Below, in pieces: positions 27,751-36,447 of a DNA stretch of 64,000 nt. Origin of the DNA: Spirochaetaceae bacterium (GTDB lineage Bacteria; Spirochaetota; Spirochaetia; B11-G9); NCBI GenBank assembly GCA_015493635.1, contig WGCU01000067.1, positions 1-64,000 on the forward strand, read 5' to 3'. Each line of letters starts with the position of its first letter. The first letter of the stretch is position 1. The notes beneath the pieces were generated by a model. It had not been told where the DNA came from. It was given only the letters and a program-made list of their open reading frames with translations, and searched no databases. A program made the translations under genes and the position numbers.

Positions 27751-30514
27751 GTTTTTTATCTCCCTTTCTCCATGGATTGATATTCAACTTTAATTTCTCT
27801 GCTGCAACAATAAGAACTGCAGGATGCAGCAATACGGAGTTGATAAAGGCAATCGCCATAGCAAGAGAAAGCACAATACCGGTACTCTTCATTGCCCTCA
27901 TAGGGGAGGGAATAAATGAAGCAAACCCGATAATTGTTGTAAGAGAGGTAAGGAGCAGTGCCGTTCCTGTTTTACCGATAACCCGTGCCATGGAACCTTT
28001 CCCTTCCAGTAAATACCGGTGGTTTATGTGTACCGCATCATCTATCCCAATCCCTATAAGCAGAGGAACAGCAATGATATTGACAAAGTCAAATTTTATG
28101 TTAAAGATCCCCATAATTCCGAAAAGGACGAGAAAGGACGCAGCAAGGGGAATCATGGTCAGGAATGCAAGCTTTACATTTCTGAAATCAATGAGAATAA
28201 TTATAAAAATGACAAGTACCGCGCCCAGTGAAGAACGGACACCATCCTCCCGGGCCATAATAGTTAAAACATCTCCCGCTAGAACCATCCCTGTTGCTTT
28301 GTCGGTAACACTTTTTATCTGGGACTCGTAAATTTTTCTAAAATCTCCCTTCCACGGATTTTTTGTCGGTACAATGTTTAACAGAAACTTGCTTCCGTCA
28401 GATGAGACAAAGGAATCACGCATGACAGCTGGAACCATATCAAGCGTTACCGGTTGAAGGGATGTCATTTCTGTCAGTTTGGCTGCAAGATTATCCCGTA
28501 CCATATTCTGAAGATGCTCAAGATTACGTTCATCGACAGGACCTTTTTCAAGCATTCCACCCAGTGAATCGAATGCTGTTGTTCCGACTTTTACTCCATC
28601 GCTGTTGCGGCCTGTAGCGTGAGAAAGTATTCCCGCTATCTTATCCATATTTCCTAGATACGCTAAATCTGATAATTCAAGAAAATTATCCTCCAATCTG
28701 TTTAGTTCATAGAGCAGCTTTCTATTGTCAATACCGCTGTTTTCACTCCGGGTGTTTTCGATATTCATTTTAAATTCTTTAATTTCCGGCGTCCGGACTT
28801 TTACCTCATCTCCGATTGTTACGTACGGTACTATTGATTCTACCCGTTTTACCGAAGAAAGTTTTTTAAGCTTTGTACTTAAAGATTTTATCTCATCAAG
28901 ATTGCTGCTTATTATGGACATTACGTCCGGTGCCATACCGAATTCCTTGACCATTTCATCCTGAAGCTTTATGGACTCAAGGCCCTTCTTCTCCATATTC
29001 ATGATATTCTGTTCAATGCTTATTTTACCGGCAAAAAAAGAAAATCCGGTTATCACAAGTATCATTACCAGCATAACAGCATAGGGCTTTTTTACGAGCA
29101 TGTTTCCGAGACCGGAAGCTGCATGGGAGTTTATATTTATACGCGCAAAGAGCTTATGTTCACCCTTCCCTTTCCTTTCCACCCGGGAATTTCTCCAGCT
29201 GAGCAGCGGAGGAATCATCATAATCATAACGACAAGTTCACTTATTATTCCGAGACCTGCAACGATACCAAGCTCACTTATCATTTCTGTTTTGGAAAAA
29301 CTCAGCATAAAAAAGGCCGCGGCTGTTGTCAGAGCTCCTATGATGATACCGTTGCCGCTCTTTCCAAGGGAGTTTAGAACCGCATCTTTAAAGGGAACAC
29401 CCCCGTCACGCTCCTGTACAAATGCGGTAAGAAGGTGTATGGCATAGTCAATTCCAAGTCCCAGCAGTGCAACCATGTACATTGCTGTAACAATATTGAG
29501 CCGTTGTATAGTAAAACCGGTTAGTCCTATTGTCCATATTATACCAACGACGAGGGGAGTACCTGAAATAAGGGGAGCGGAAAACATGCGGAAGGCAAAT
29601 ATCATGAGAGCCAGAATAAGCAGCAGCGCAATGGTACTTGAAACCGCAAGTCCCTGCTGGGATGTTTCCATCTCATCCCGTCCGACAACGGTTAACCCGG
29701 TAAGACCTGCTTTAAGTCCGTGAGCCGCCGCAACTGATTTTACCCCTTTTTCTATAAAGGAAACTCCCTTTGTCATTTTACCAATAGTATCAATGGTAAA
29801 ATTCGGTTCTATAATAAGTAATCCCATCCTGTTGTCATTACTTAACAGATAGGAATCACCATAAAGATATCCACCAAGGACCTTATTGACTTCAGCATTA
29901 CTGACTTTCTTGCCTGAAGCAGCTTTTTCCATCAAATGTACAAGATTATCAAGTCCCTTAAACTGACTGACTGCAAAATTCTCATCTAAAGACAGTTTTT
30001 CTTCATTTCCTGAATACTCTTTTTCAAAATCATTATTTATATTGTGGAGAAGAGCTGAGAAATTTAAGCTTTTAAACATTTCGGCGAACCGTTTTATATC
30101 TTCACTTTTTGTCAGCATTAGCCCGTGTTCTTTAAAGAGTGAAATATCCGTTTTACCGGAAGTGCGGATAATGTATTTTTTATATGAAGCTTTATTCAGT
30201 TCCCGCTCAAGGGCATCAATTGTTGCCTTGACCTGCTTTTCAGCTTCAGCAGGATTCTTGATTTTTCTGCCGTCAATGACCGCAATGATACCAGAGGCCA
30301 TGGGGAAATTTTTGATAATTTCTTTAAGATCCTGAACATTTTTCTCTTTGCTTGGTAGTATTGAATAGTACGTCATCTGTGACTGCACCCGGGAAGCCCC
30401 GTATATCATTATAAGGGTAATTCCCAGTACAATAAGCAGGGCTTCTTTCCAGTGAACTATTGACCACCTTCCCCAAGACGTTAAGAGCCTGATCCTCAAA
30501 TTCTGTTTTTCCAT
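27743..30514 (-). CDS. RND/MMPL-family exporter
   Basis: A 923-residue RND-superfamily protein with one N-terminal TM, a large periplasmic loop, a block of six TMs, a second periplasmic loop and another TM block. The motif GLGIDYAIHLLTAF and its repeat GIGIDDAVHINHRYL hold the aspartates typical of MMPL/HpnN-type proton-driven exporters. Likely moves lipid-like or hydrophobic substrates. First structural gene of the operon. A palindrome resembling that upstream of tetR lies 12-36 nt before its ATG; the RBS is GGAGG. Confidence 0.85.
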   Translation of the reverse strand: MEKQNLRIRLLTSWGRWSIVHWKEALLIVLGITLIMIYGASRVQSQMTYYSILPSKEKNVQDLKEIIKNFPMASGIIAVIDGRKIKNPAEAEKQVKATIDALERELNKASYKKYIIRTSGKTDISLFKEHGLMLTKSEDIKRFAEMFKSLNFSALLHNINNDFEKEYSGNEEKLSLDENFAVSQFKGLDNLVHLMEKAASGKKVSNAEVNKVLGGYLYGDSYLLSNDNRMGLLIIEPNFTIDTIGKMTKGVSFIEKGVKSVAAAHGLKAGLTGLTVVGRDEMETSQQGLAVSSTIALLLILALMIFAFRMFSAPLISGTPLVVGIIWTIGLTGFTIQRLNIVTAMYMVALLGLGIDYAIHLLTAFVQERDGGVPFKDAVLNSLGKSGNGIIIGALTTAAAFFMLSFSKTEMISELGIVAGLGIISELVVMIMMIPPLLSWRNSRVERKGKGEHKLFARININSHAASGLGNMLVKKPYAVMLVMILVITGFSFFAGKISIEQNIMNMEKKGLESIKLQDEMVKEFGMAPDVMSIISSNLDEIKSLSTKLKKLSSVKRVESIVPYVTIGDEVKVRTPEIKEFKMNIENTRSENSGIDNRKLLYELNRLEDNFLELSDLAYLGNMDKIAGILSHATGRNSDGVKVGTTAFDSLGGMLEKGPVDERNLEHLQNMVRDNLAAKLTEMTSLQPVTLDMVPAVMRDSFVSSDGSKFLLNIVPTKNPWKGDFRKIYESQIKSVTDKATGMVLAGDVLTIMAREDGVRSSLGAVLVIFIIILIDFRNVKLAFLTMIPLAASFLVLFGIMGIFNIKFDFVNIIAVPLLIGIGIDDAVHINHRYLLEGKGSMARVIGKTGTALLLTSLTTIIGFASFIPSPMRAMKSTGIVLSLAMAIAFINSVLLHPAVLIVAAEKLKLNINPWRKGDKKHV

Positions 30515-30525
30515 TTCCTCCCCTT

Positions 30526-30550
30526 TAACATACCAACCGTAGGTATGTTA
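30526..30550. promoter_or_regulatory. TetR operator at the MMPL operon
   Basis: TAACATACC (30526-30534), 7-bp centre, GGTATGTTA (30542-30550): perfect 9-bp arms. Its core ACCAACCGTAGGT matches 11 of 13 bases of the site before the TetR gene. It lies just upstream of the exporter RBS. Confidence 0.75.
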
Positions 30551-30565
30551 TTATTCCAAAAAAAC

Positions 30566-31165
30566 TTATGCCTTGACCATAATAAGCACATTTTCCGCCA
30601 TGGTGTTACCGAGAATTTTCAAGTCAAAATCCTTATCAAGTCCCGCGACAAGCATTGCACCTTCCATCATTGCTCCTAATTCAAACGCGAGAGCATTACA
30701 ATCAAGTATTTTATTTACTTCTCCCCTTTGCTGGTATCGGAGAAGGGCTTTCTCCAGTTCGTTAATCAGAAAAGTATAGATGTTTCCGATCATCAGTTTA
30801 AGATCGGGGAACTTCTTGATCCCTGCAAACATCAGATACGCAAAGTTGAAATAGTCATTGAGCAGATTGATATTAAACATTGCTGCCAGAGCTTTGAAAA
30901 GGTCTTCAAAAGAAAATAACCCACGGACAAACTCTTTAATCGTCATATCCTCCGATACCATGGCCATGGATATATCCTGGATTGCGGTAAACATAAACAC
31001 CAGACAATCATGAAAGAGCTCATCTTTACTCGCAAAATAATGATAGATCCCCCCTTTTGTTATACCTATCGACCGGGCTATTTTATTGAGGGACGCTCCT
31101 TCATAATCGTTCTCCGTAAAATATTGCAGAGCTTTGAGTAGTATTTTTTCCTTTGTTTCGTTCAA
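30566..31165 (-). CDS. TetR-family transcriptional regulator
   Basis: About 199 residues. The N-terminal helix-turn-helix reads ILLKALQYFTENDYEGASL then IARSIGITKGGIYHYFASKDEL, the TetR signature; the helical C-terminal domain binds an unknown ligand. The TTG at 31165 is chosen as start because AGGAG lies 5 nt upstream; the track's ATG at 31189 lies within the operator and has no Shine-Dalgarno. Located directly upstream of the MMPL operon. Related operators at both genes indicate repression of the operon and autoregulation. Confidence 0.85.
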   Translation of the reverse strand: MNETKEKILLKALQYFTENDYEGASLNKIARSIGITKGGIYHYFASKDELFHDCLVFMFTAIQDISMAMVSEDMTIKEFVRGLFSFEDLFKALAAMFNINLLNDYFNFAYLMFAGIKKFPDLKLMIGNIYTFLINELEKALLRYQQRGEVNKILDCNALAFELGAMMEGAMLVAGLDKDFDLKILGNTMAENVLIMVKA

Positions 31166-31187
31166 CTGCACTCCTGTGTCAGACAAC

Positions 31188-31204
31188 ATACCTACGGTAG
31201 GTTT
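31188..31204. promoter_or_regulatory. TetR operator at its own promoter
   Basis: ACCTAC-G-GTAGGT (31190-31202), a perfect odd palindrome, placed around the predicted transcription start, just downstream of the -10 at 31215-31210. Confidence 0.75.
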
Positions 31205-31209
31205 CTTAT

Positions 31210-31238
31210 ATATTAATCCTGAATACTGGTATTGTCAA
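31210..31238 (-). promoter_or_regulatory. TetR gene promoter
   Basis: Minus strand TTGACA (31238-31233), 17-bp spacer, TAATAT (31215-31210). Confidence 0.75.
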
Positions 31239-31256
31239 GGATTCTTTACCACAAAA

Positions 31257-31739
31257 TTATTCGTACGTGTGTTCCAGCTTTAATCGGTACTTGTACCGGA
31301 TGGCTTCCTGTTTCTTTTCCAGCTGTGTTTTCCCGTAAACCCAGTCAAAAAGATAGGAAGAAATGAGCACTCCCATGGTTACATAGGTAAAGTTTCTGTC
31401 AAACTGATTGGAAAGAACCTGAGGGAATCCTTCATTATTATATTTAACAAGCTCATACAAAGCACCGACATAACCGAGAATTCTGACACCCATGAATATG
31501 TACCCTGCTGTCGGTTCTTCCGCCTTAAAGGAGATGTATCCCGGAAAAACCGTTCCTGCAGCCATATCCATAAGTTTTATATTTCTGGAAAGAATCCTGA
31601 ATTCATCAAAACTCATTCCCTCGGGCAGTATTGGAGCAGTAAGCATGTCATCCTGGTAGCGGTTAAAAACCTCCAGATCCTGGGAGAAAACATGTCCGGC
31701 TCCGGCAAACAGAATTATGATAATAAGTATCTTTCTCAT
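31257..31739 (-). CDS. Exported hypothetical protein
   Basis: A 160-residue protein with a signal peptide (MRKILIIIILFAGAGHVFSQ). The mature part has one or two weakly hydrophobic, glycine-containing segments (GYIFMGVRILGYVGALYEL and TYVTMGVLISSYLFDWVYG), so it may be membrane-associated. No family recognised. Its C-terminus is charged (KTQLEKKQEAIRYKYRLKLEH). It is upstream of, and co-directional with, the tetR gene, but tetR has its own promoter. Confidence 0.55.
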   Translation of the reverse strand: MRKILIIIILFAGAGHVFSQDLEVFNRYQDDMLTAPILPEGMSFDEFRILSRNIKLMDMAAGTVFPGYISFKAEEPTAGYIFMGVRILGYVGALYELVKYNNEGFPQVLSNQFDRNFTYVTMGVLISSYLFDWVYGKTQLEKKQEAIRYKYRLKLEHTYE

Positions 31740-31784
31740 ACACCAACTATACTTTAAAGCTATATCTCCCGCAAGATACCAGAA

Positions 31785-31961
31785 TTAAAATTTACTTACT
31801 TCCCTCATAAACTCTTTAAAATCACCAAGATTTTTATTAATGAAAGGTGTCAATCTCCCAGTCAATTTTCTGATATTCATGCACAGTTTTTCAGACAACT
31901 CTTCGGAGAGATATCCTGCCTGAGCCATCGCTGGAAAAATCTCCCCCATGGTTTCCGGCGA
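31785..31961 (-). pseudogene. HepT (HEPN toxin) remnant
   Basis: The frame reads SPETMGEIFPAMAQAGYLSEEL ... NLGDFKEFMREVSKF-stop, matching the C-terminal half of HepT-type HEPN proteins. The segment that should contain the R-x(4-6)-H catalytic motif and the following tyrosine is deleted or changed (KLCMNIRKLTGRLTPF). The N-terminal half is only recoverable in other frames. Non-functional relic. Confidence 0.6.
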
Positions 31962-31970
31962 AGAACATCA

Positions 31971-32377
31971 TCAAGCATTCAAGAATATACCGGATATTCG
32001 GAGCCATATCAGCTTCAAAATATAACATTTTTTAATGAGTTCAGCATACAGGTTCACGTCTTTCTTTTTCAGGACAATGCCTTTTGTAAGGATCTGAGTA
32101 AGAATTGTACCACCGGTTCTGTTCAAATCTATAATGTCCACTTCTCTCTGAATCAACGCCGCCGGGGAGACATTTAATGCTCTGCAAGACGGCTGCTGGA
32201 CAAAGGAGAATCCCCGGCTAAAGCAATATCCACATCACTTTCCGGTTTCTCCCTTTTTTCCGCAAAAGAGCCATATAAAACAACAAGTTTAACAGAATCG
32301 TCATTTCTAAAGTATTCCCGTATTGTTTCAGCCATTTTCATACTCTTAAAAGTATAACACTGCAGCGTAGAGAGCAC
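31971..32377 (-). pseudogene. MntA-type nucleotidyltransferase antitoxin, frameshifted
   Basis: The first ORF (32377-32174) gives VVLYGSFAEKREKPESDVDIAL, the GSF-x-SDVD active site of MNT/MntA minimal nucleotidyltransferases, then ends at RLAEH-stop. The adjacent frame continues the family sequence (ALNVSPAALIQREVDIIDLN...GIVLKKKDVNLYAELIKK). A further shift is needed to reach MLYFEADMAPNIRYILE, the usual C-terminus. At least two frameshifts, so it is decayed along with its HepT partner. Confidence 0.7.
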
Positions 32378-32439
32378 AACATCTGTAAGGATCAGAAAAA
32401 TCTGTTATTGACTCTGTTGTTGAATCCGAAAAAATAAGT

Positions 32440-32814
32440 ATGACGCAAACCGAGTTTCTTTTTCTGGAAATAAAGAAACTGTTCCAGGACTATTTTGATC
32501 ATCCATGGCTGATTAATGTTACCAGTTTCTCGGAAATAGGAACAATACGGGCATTTCTCTCGCTTTCTCCCCGTGAAGAAGACAGGGAATATCACCTTGT
32601 TCTGACAGGGATTCGGGCATTACGGAAATTTATAAGAATCCTACGCTCTACCGCAGTACCGGGGATTCATTATAACCCTCATGAAAACAAAGATCTGCTG
32701 CTGCTGAAAAAATGCATTATCTACACATTACCGGAAAATACAAAAAAGCTGGACTACCTGTCTGTTGAGTTCGAAAAGACCATTATGAGACAGAGTCTCC
32801 TTACACAGCTCTAA
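32440..32814 (+). CDS. Hypothetical protein
   Basis: A 124-residue soluble protein, no family recognised, no signal peptide. Its 3' end contains the first copy of a 58-bp repeat. The second copy at 35998-36055 carries an alternative ending (SLLT-stop instead of SLLTQL-stop), which suggests that the gene originally ended against the thioredoxin-like gene now 3.2 kb away. Confidence 0.5.
   Translation: MTQTEFLFLEIKKLFQDYFDHPWLINVTSFSEIGTIRAFLSLSPREEDREYHLVLTGIRALRKFIRILRSTAVPGIHYNPHENKDLLLLKKCIIYTLPENTKKLDYLSVEFEKTIMRQSLLTQL
32747..32804. repeat. 58-bp direct repeat, left copy
   Basis: Begins AGCTGGACTACCTGTCTGTT and ends GTCTCCTTAC. Identical to 35998-36055. It lies in the 3' end of the hypothetical ORF at 32440. 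Confidence 0.97.
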
Positions 32815-32821
32815 TGAATGG

Positions 32822-33250
32822 TTAAGGCAGCTGGACATTCAGGATGCTGCTGAAGAGGTAATAGACAACAACAATGGTTAGTCCTGATAAAACTGGTGTC
32901 TTCCAGTAAAATTTTTTATAAAGTACTGTCATGGTAAGTACCAGAAATATAAATGATGAGATAATGAAATGGAAATAATACAGTAGCAAAAGATAGCCCG
33001 GAAAAAAAGAAAGAATCAGCAGAAGATTCCTGTTAACTCCGTCCCCTTTTCCCCTGGATGAATTATTTTTCTTCAAACCTGAGAACAGGTAAATACTGTT
33101 TAATATCAGTAAAAGAGATGAAACAACACCAGGGAAGAGTCCGGGACTTAATGCAATAGTACCATGAGAGGGGAGAAGCAGACTGTACACGAGGCCTGCC
33201 GCTCCGCCAATAATGAGTACTACTGTAAAAATGAATTCTCCCCTTCTCAT
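32822..33250 (-). CDS. tctB: Tripartite tricarboxylate transporter small membrane subunit
   Basis: A 142-residue protein with four TM helices and the TctB-like N-terminal segment LSPGLFPGVVSSLLLILNSIYL. Start at ATG 33250 (MRRGEF) behind AAGGAAA is preferred to the track's 33328, which overlaps tctC. Part of the TTT importer with TctA and TctC; last gene of the cassette. Confidence 0.8.
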   Translation of the reverse strand: MRRGEFIFTVVLIIGGAAGLVYSLLLPSHGTIALSPGLFPGVVSSLLLILNSIYLFSGLKKNNSSRGKGDGVNRNLLLILSFFPGYLLLLYYFHFIISSFIFLVLTMTVLYKKFYWKTPVLSGLTIVVVYYLFSSILNVQLP

Positions 33251-33272
33251 GACATTTTCCTTAAAAAGTGAA

Positions 33273-34298
33273 CTAATTTCTGGGTATGTTAAAATCGGCC
33301 GGAGATTTCTCGGCAACCCCGGCATCATAAAGCAGCCATGTAGTTGTTGATTTCCAAAGATCTATTTTTTTCCAAAAATCTTTACCAGTTTGACCCATGG
33401 TTTGAATATAATATTTGTCACTGAAATCTTTCCATTTTTGATCTTTAAGCGCATCCCGTGCGGCTTCTTCAAGTTTCTTGACTATAGGTACCGGTGTGTC
33501 TTTATTTACCAGTATCATGACCATAAGGCCCCACGGCAGCACTTTCGAAAACCGGGGCTCTACTTTCCCAAGTGCAGGGATCCCTTTGACCAGTGTGTCA
33601 TTGGAAAATGTAGCAAGTATTTTAACATTTCCGGCTTTGTAATCTCCCATAACAGATATAAGCGGATTAAAAGCGACTTCAACGTGTCCTCCCAGGAGAG
33701 CAGCTTTGACTTTACCTCCTCCTCCGAAAGGAACCATATTAAATTTGGAATTTGAGTACTCTGAAAAAAGTAGTCCTGCTACATGGCCGAGGGACCCGGG
33801 AGCTGCATATCCAGCGATAATTTTACCAGGTCTTGACTGGGCATCTGAAATAAGCTCCTGCAGGCTGTTCCAAGGTGCACTACTTTTGACATAACATGTC
33901 GGATTAAGGGTTGAAAGAAGAATTATAGGCTGGAAATCCGTTACATCAAGATCGGAAAGCCCCATTACATTCCATACTCCGGCAGCTTCTGTTGTAGTAA
34001 CAAGCAGCGTATATCCGTCTGCCGGTTTATTCTTCACATATTGGCTTCCAATGGCACCGCTTGCTCCCGGTTTATTTTGAATAATTATTTTTGAACCGCC
34101 CAGACGTTTCTCCATGAGAGGCATAAAATTACGCCCGATATTATCTGTTAATCCTCCGGCTCCCCAAGTGATAACCGCTTCGATATCCTTGTCGGGATAG
34201 TTTGCAGTTTTCTGTTCCTTTTTACCCATTGCAGTAAGGGTCATTGAAATAAAAAGAAGCATCACTGCGAAAAATACTCCATTTTTTACACGTACCAT
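33273..34298 (-). CDS. tctC: Tripartite tricarboxylate transporter substrate-binding protein
   Basis: Periplasmic binding protein of the Bug/TctC family, 341 residues with a signal peptide (NGVFFAVMLLFISMTLTAMG). Family motifs: GGLTDNIGRNF, IIIQNKPGASGAIGSQYV, KPADGYTLLVTTTE, AGYAAPGSLGH and GHVEVAFNPL. The ligand is some carboxylate and cannot be specified. Lies between tctA and tctB. Confidence 0.88.
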   Translation of the reverse strand: MVRVKNGVFFAVMLLFISMTLTAMGKKEQKTANYPDKDIEAVITWGAGGLTDNIGRNFMPLMEKRLGGSKIIIQNKPGASGAIGSQYVKNKPADGYTLLVTTTEAAGVWNVMGLSDLDVTDFQPIILLSTLNPTCYVKSSAPWNSLQELISDAQSRPGKIIAGYAAPGSLGHVAGLLFSEYSNSKFNMVPFGGGGKVKAALLGGHVEVAFNPLISVMGDYKAGNVKILATFSNDTLVKGIPALGKVEPRFSKVLPWGLMVMILVNKDTPVPIVKKLEEAARDALKDQKWKDFSDKYYIQTMGQTGKDFWKKIDLWKSTTTWLLYDAGVAEKSPADFNIPRN

Positions 34299-34322
34299 AC
34301 AACCTCCATAAAAAAATTTATT

Positions 34323-35843
34323 TTAATCCTGCTTTTTAAAAGCAAGAATATTCCTTAATTTAAGGATGGATGATTTTTTCCATTCTTTGAAAACAGTAAT
34401 CTGGTCAAGTATCTGTAAAAGTGCAAACATAAAAATTACCATAGCAATTGGACGGGTCAATAATTTCCCTAAAATGTTTCCTTCTGAAATCATTGTAACC
34501 CTGCGAAGTGCTCCGTCAGCCATTGATCCCAGTACAAGACCAATCACTACAGGACCGATGGGGAATTTGATAGTTTTGAAAAAATAACCAAGAAATCCGG
34601 CGACAATCATTATGATAATATCAAAAGGGGAATTACGTATTGCATAAGCACCGACAAAGCATAAAACAGTTACAATAGGCATAAGTGATTCAGGACGTAT
34701 TGAAAGTATTTTCAGAAAGTATTTTGTTACAAATAATCCTATAAAAAGGAATAGTATATTGGATAGAAAAAGAAGAATTACAATAAACCAAAAAAGATCA
34801 GGAGTTTTTGTCATAAGCATAGGTCCGGGCTGTAGTCCATGAACAATGAAAGCTCCCATCATTACTGCAGTTACAGCATCGCCTGGTATACCCAAAGTTA
34901 ACAAGGGAATCATTGTTCCGCCTATCATTGCATTGTTCGCAACTTCTGGAGCTACGACACCCTCGTATGCTCCTTTACCGAAAGGTACATCCGGGTTTTT
35001 TACTGTTTTTTTTGCATTATCATAAGCAAGAAATGATGCAATGGTACTTCCTACGCCGGGAAGTGCTCCGATCCATGCACCTATTGCTGAGGATCTGAGT
35101 ATTACAGGAACCATCTTTCTAAAAGTACGCAATGTGGGAAGAACCTTTCCAAGCTGTCCGACTTTTTGATGTTTGTGGGAAGGGATACGCATTTGGTAGA
35201 TTATCTCGGAAAGTCCAAAAAAACCTATCAAACTCGGTATCAGGCCTATTCCTGACAGTAATTCCATACTTCCGAATGTAAAACGGGGAGTTCCATAGAA
35301 AGGATCCATTCCAACGGTAGAAAGCAGTAACCCAATTAACCCGGCAATAATGGCTTTCAAGAAAGAACCTTCCGACAAGTTCCCGATTGTAATTAATCCA
35401 AGGGTGATCAAACCAAGATATTCAAAAGGGCCAAAGCTGAGGGCAATTTTTGAAATAGGAGGAGCAAATGAAGCCAGAAAAAACAGACCAATAATACCCC
35501 CGATAAACGATCCGATCCTGGCCAAACCAAGTGCCATTGCCGCTTTGCCTTGTTTCGCAAGAGGATAACCGTCAAATCCAGTACAGATGGATGAAGGAGC
35601 ACCGGGAATATTGAGCAATACTGCCGAGATGGAACCCCCAAATACTCCTCCTGCATATACTCCTATTATCATTGCGAGCGCATAATTCATGGACCAGCTG
35701 AATGTTAATGATACCAAAAGTGCTGTAGCCATGGTAACTGACAGTCCAGGAAGGGCTCCTATAATTACTCCGGAAAAGCTTCCCAATGCTGTTAACAAGA
35801 TTACATTTATGTCCAATGCATTGCTTAAAGCGGCTCCAAACAT
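34323..35843 (-). CDS. tctA: Tripartite tricarboxylate transporter large permease
   Basis: About 506 residues, 11-12 TM helices, with TctA signatures GVIIGALPGLSVTMATALL, GGSISAVLLNIPGAPSSICT, YPLAKQGKAAMALGLA and the repeat GALPGVGSTIASFLAYDNAKK. Start at ATG 35843, with GGGGG 7 nt upstream, is preferred to the TTG at 35864, which directly abuts a TGATATACT -10 (35871-35866). The operon tctA-tctC-tctB lies inside the 58-bp repeats. Confidence 0.88.
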   Translation of the reverse strand: MFGAALSNALDINVILLTALGSFSGVIIGALPGLSVTMATALLVSLTFSWSMNYALAMIIGVYAGGVFGGSISAVLLNIPGAPSSICTGFDGYPLAKQGKAAMALGLARIGSFIGGIIGLFFLASFAPPISKIALSFGPFEYLGLITLGLITIGNLSEGSFLKAIIAGLIGLLLSTVGMDPFYGTPRFTFGSMELLSGIGLIPSLIGFFGLSEIIYQMRIPSHKHQKVGQLGKVLPTLRTFRKMVPVILRSSAIGAWIGALPGVGSTIASFLAYDNAKKTVKNPDVPFGKGAYEGVVAPEVANNAMIGGTMIPLLTLGIPGDAVTAVMMGAFIVHGLQPGPMLMTKTPDLFWFIVILLFLSNILFLFIGLFVTKYFLKILSIRPESLMPIVTVLCFVGAYAIRNSPFDIIIMIVAGFLGYFFKTIKFPIGPVVIGLVLGSMADGALRRVTMISEGNILGKLLTRPIAMVIFMFALLQILDQITVFKEWKKSSILKLRNILAFKKQD

Positions 35844-35865
35844 TTCCAAACCCCCGATGACCAAG

Positions 35866-35873
35866 AGTATATC
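35866..35873 (-). promoter_or_regulatory. Extended -10 promoter of tctA
   Basis: Minus strand TGATATACT, ending 22 nt before the ATG at 35843. No strong -35 seen. Confidence 0.45.
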
Positions 35874-35997
35874 ACAGATATCGTTTCTATGTATAGATAC
35901 GAATATCTGAAAAAAATAATCCGGCCAATCAACGCATTAATCAGGAACAATTGGAAAAAAACGAAGTCTAGGGGTTATTCCCATAGAAACAGCTAGA

Positions 35998-36055
35998 AGC
36001 TGGACTACCTGTCTGTTGAGTTCGAAAAGACCATTATGAGACAGAGTCTCCTTAC
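35998..36055. repeat. 58-bp direct repeat, right copy
   Basis: Perfect copy of 32747-32804. Reading on in the frame of the 32440 ORF gives SLL-T-stop, and the last bases overlap the stop codon of the thioredoxin-like gene. Confidence 0.97.
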
Positions 36056-36447
36056 GTAGCACCAATAAGGTCGAGAATACCCTGTTCACTGATTGCTCCC
36101 GCCTTGTATTCTTTAATGATGCCCTCTTCCACCACAACAAACGAAGGGGTACCCATGACACTGAGTTTCTGCGCAGTTTCCATATCCTTGGAAATATTAA
36201 TGCTGAAGATATCTCTCCGCTTCTTCTGCAGTGATTTTACAATGGGTGTTATTGCCTTGCAGGCTCTGCAGTTTGTGCTGTAAAAATAGAGGAGAACCCG
36301 GTCACCTTTCTTTATCCGCCTGCCGTACGCTCCTCCAAGAGAAGGTACTTTCTTTCCTTTTTTTAATTTCATGCGCAGAATCATTGATAACTGCAGTATG
36401 GTAAAACCACCGATAATTACCGCAATAATAATGCCGACTACAACCAT
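36052..36447 (-). CDS. Membrane-anchored thioredoxin-like protein
   Basis: A 131-residue protein with an N-terminal TM helix (MVVVGIIIAVIIGGFTILQL) and a thioredoxin fold: active site FYSTNCRACKAITP (Cys60-x-x-Cys63, CRAC) and cis-proline GTPSFVVV. The topology would place the domain in the periplasm or cytoplasm depending on orientation; the positively charged residues after the TM suggest a cytoplasmic domain. It follows the MFS gene without a gap. Confidence 0.8.
   Translation of the reverse strand: MVVVGIIIAVIIGGFTILQLSMILRMKLKKGKKVPSLGGAYGRRIKKGDRVLLYFYSTNCRACKAITPIVKSLQKKRRDIFSINISKDMETAQKLSVMGTPSFVVVEEGIIKEYKAGAISEQGILDLIGAT

Noticed and set aside
32747-36055. Insertion sequence as the cause of the 58-bp repeats
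   Set aside because: No transposase, no terminal inverted repeats noticed, and 58 bp is far too long for a target-site duplication.
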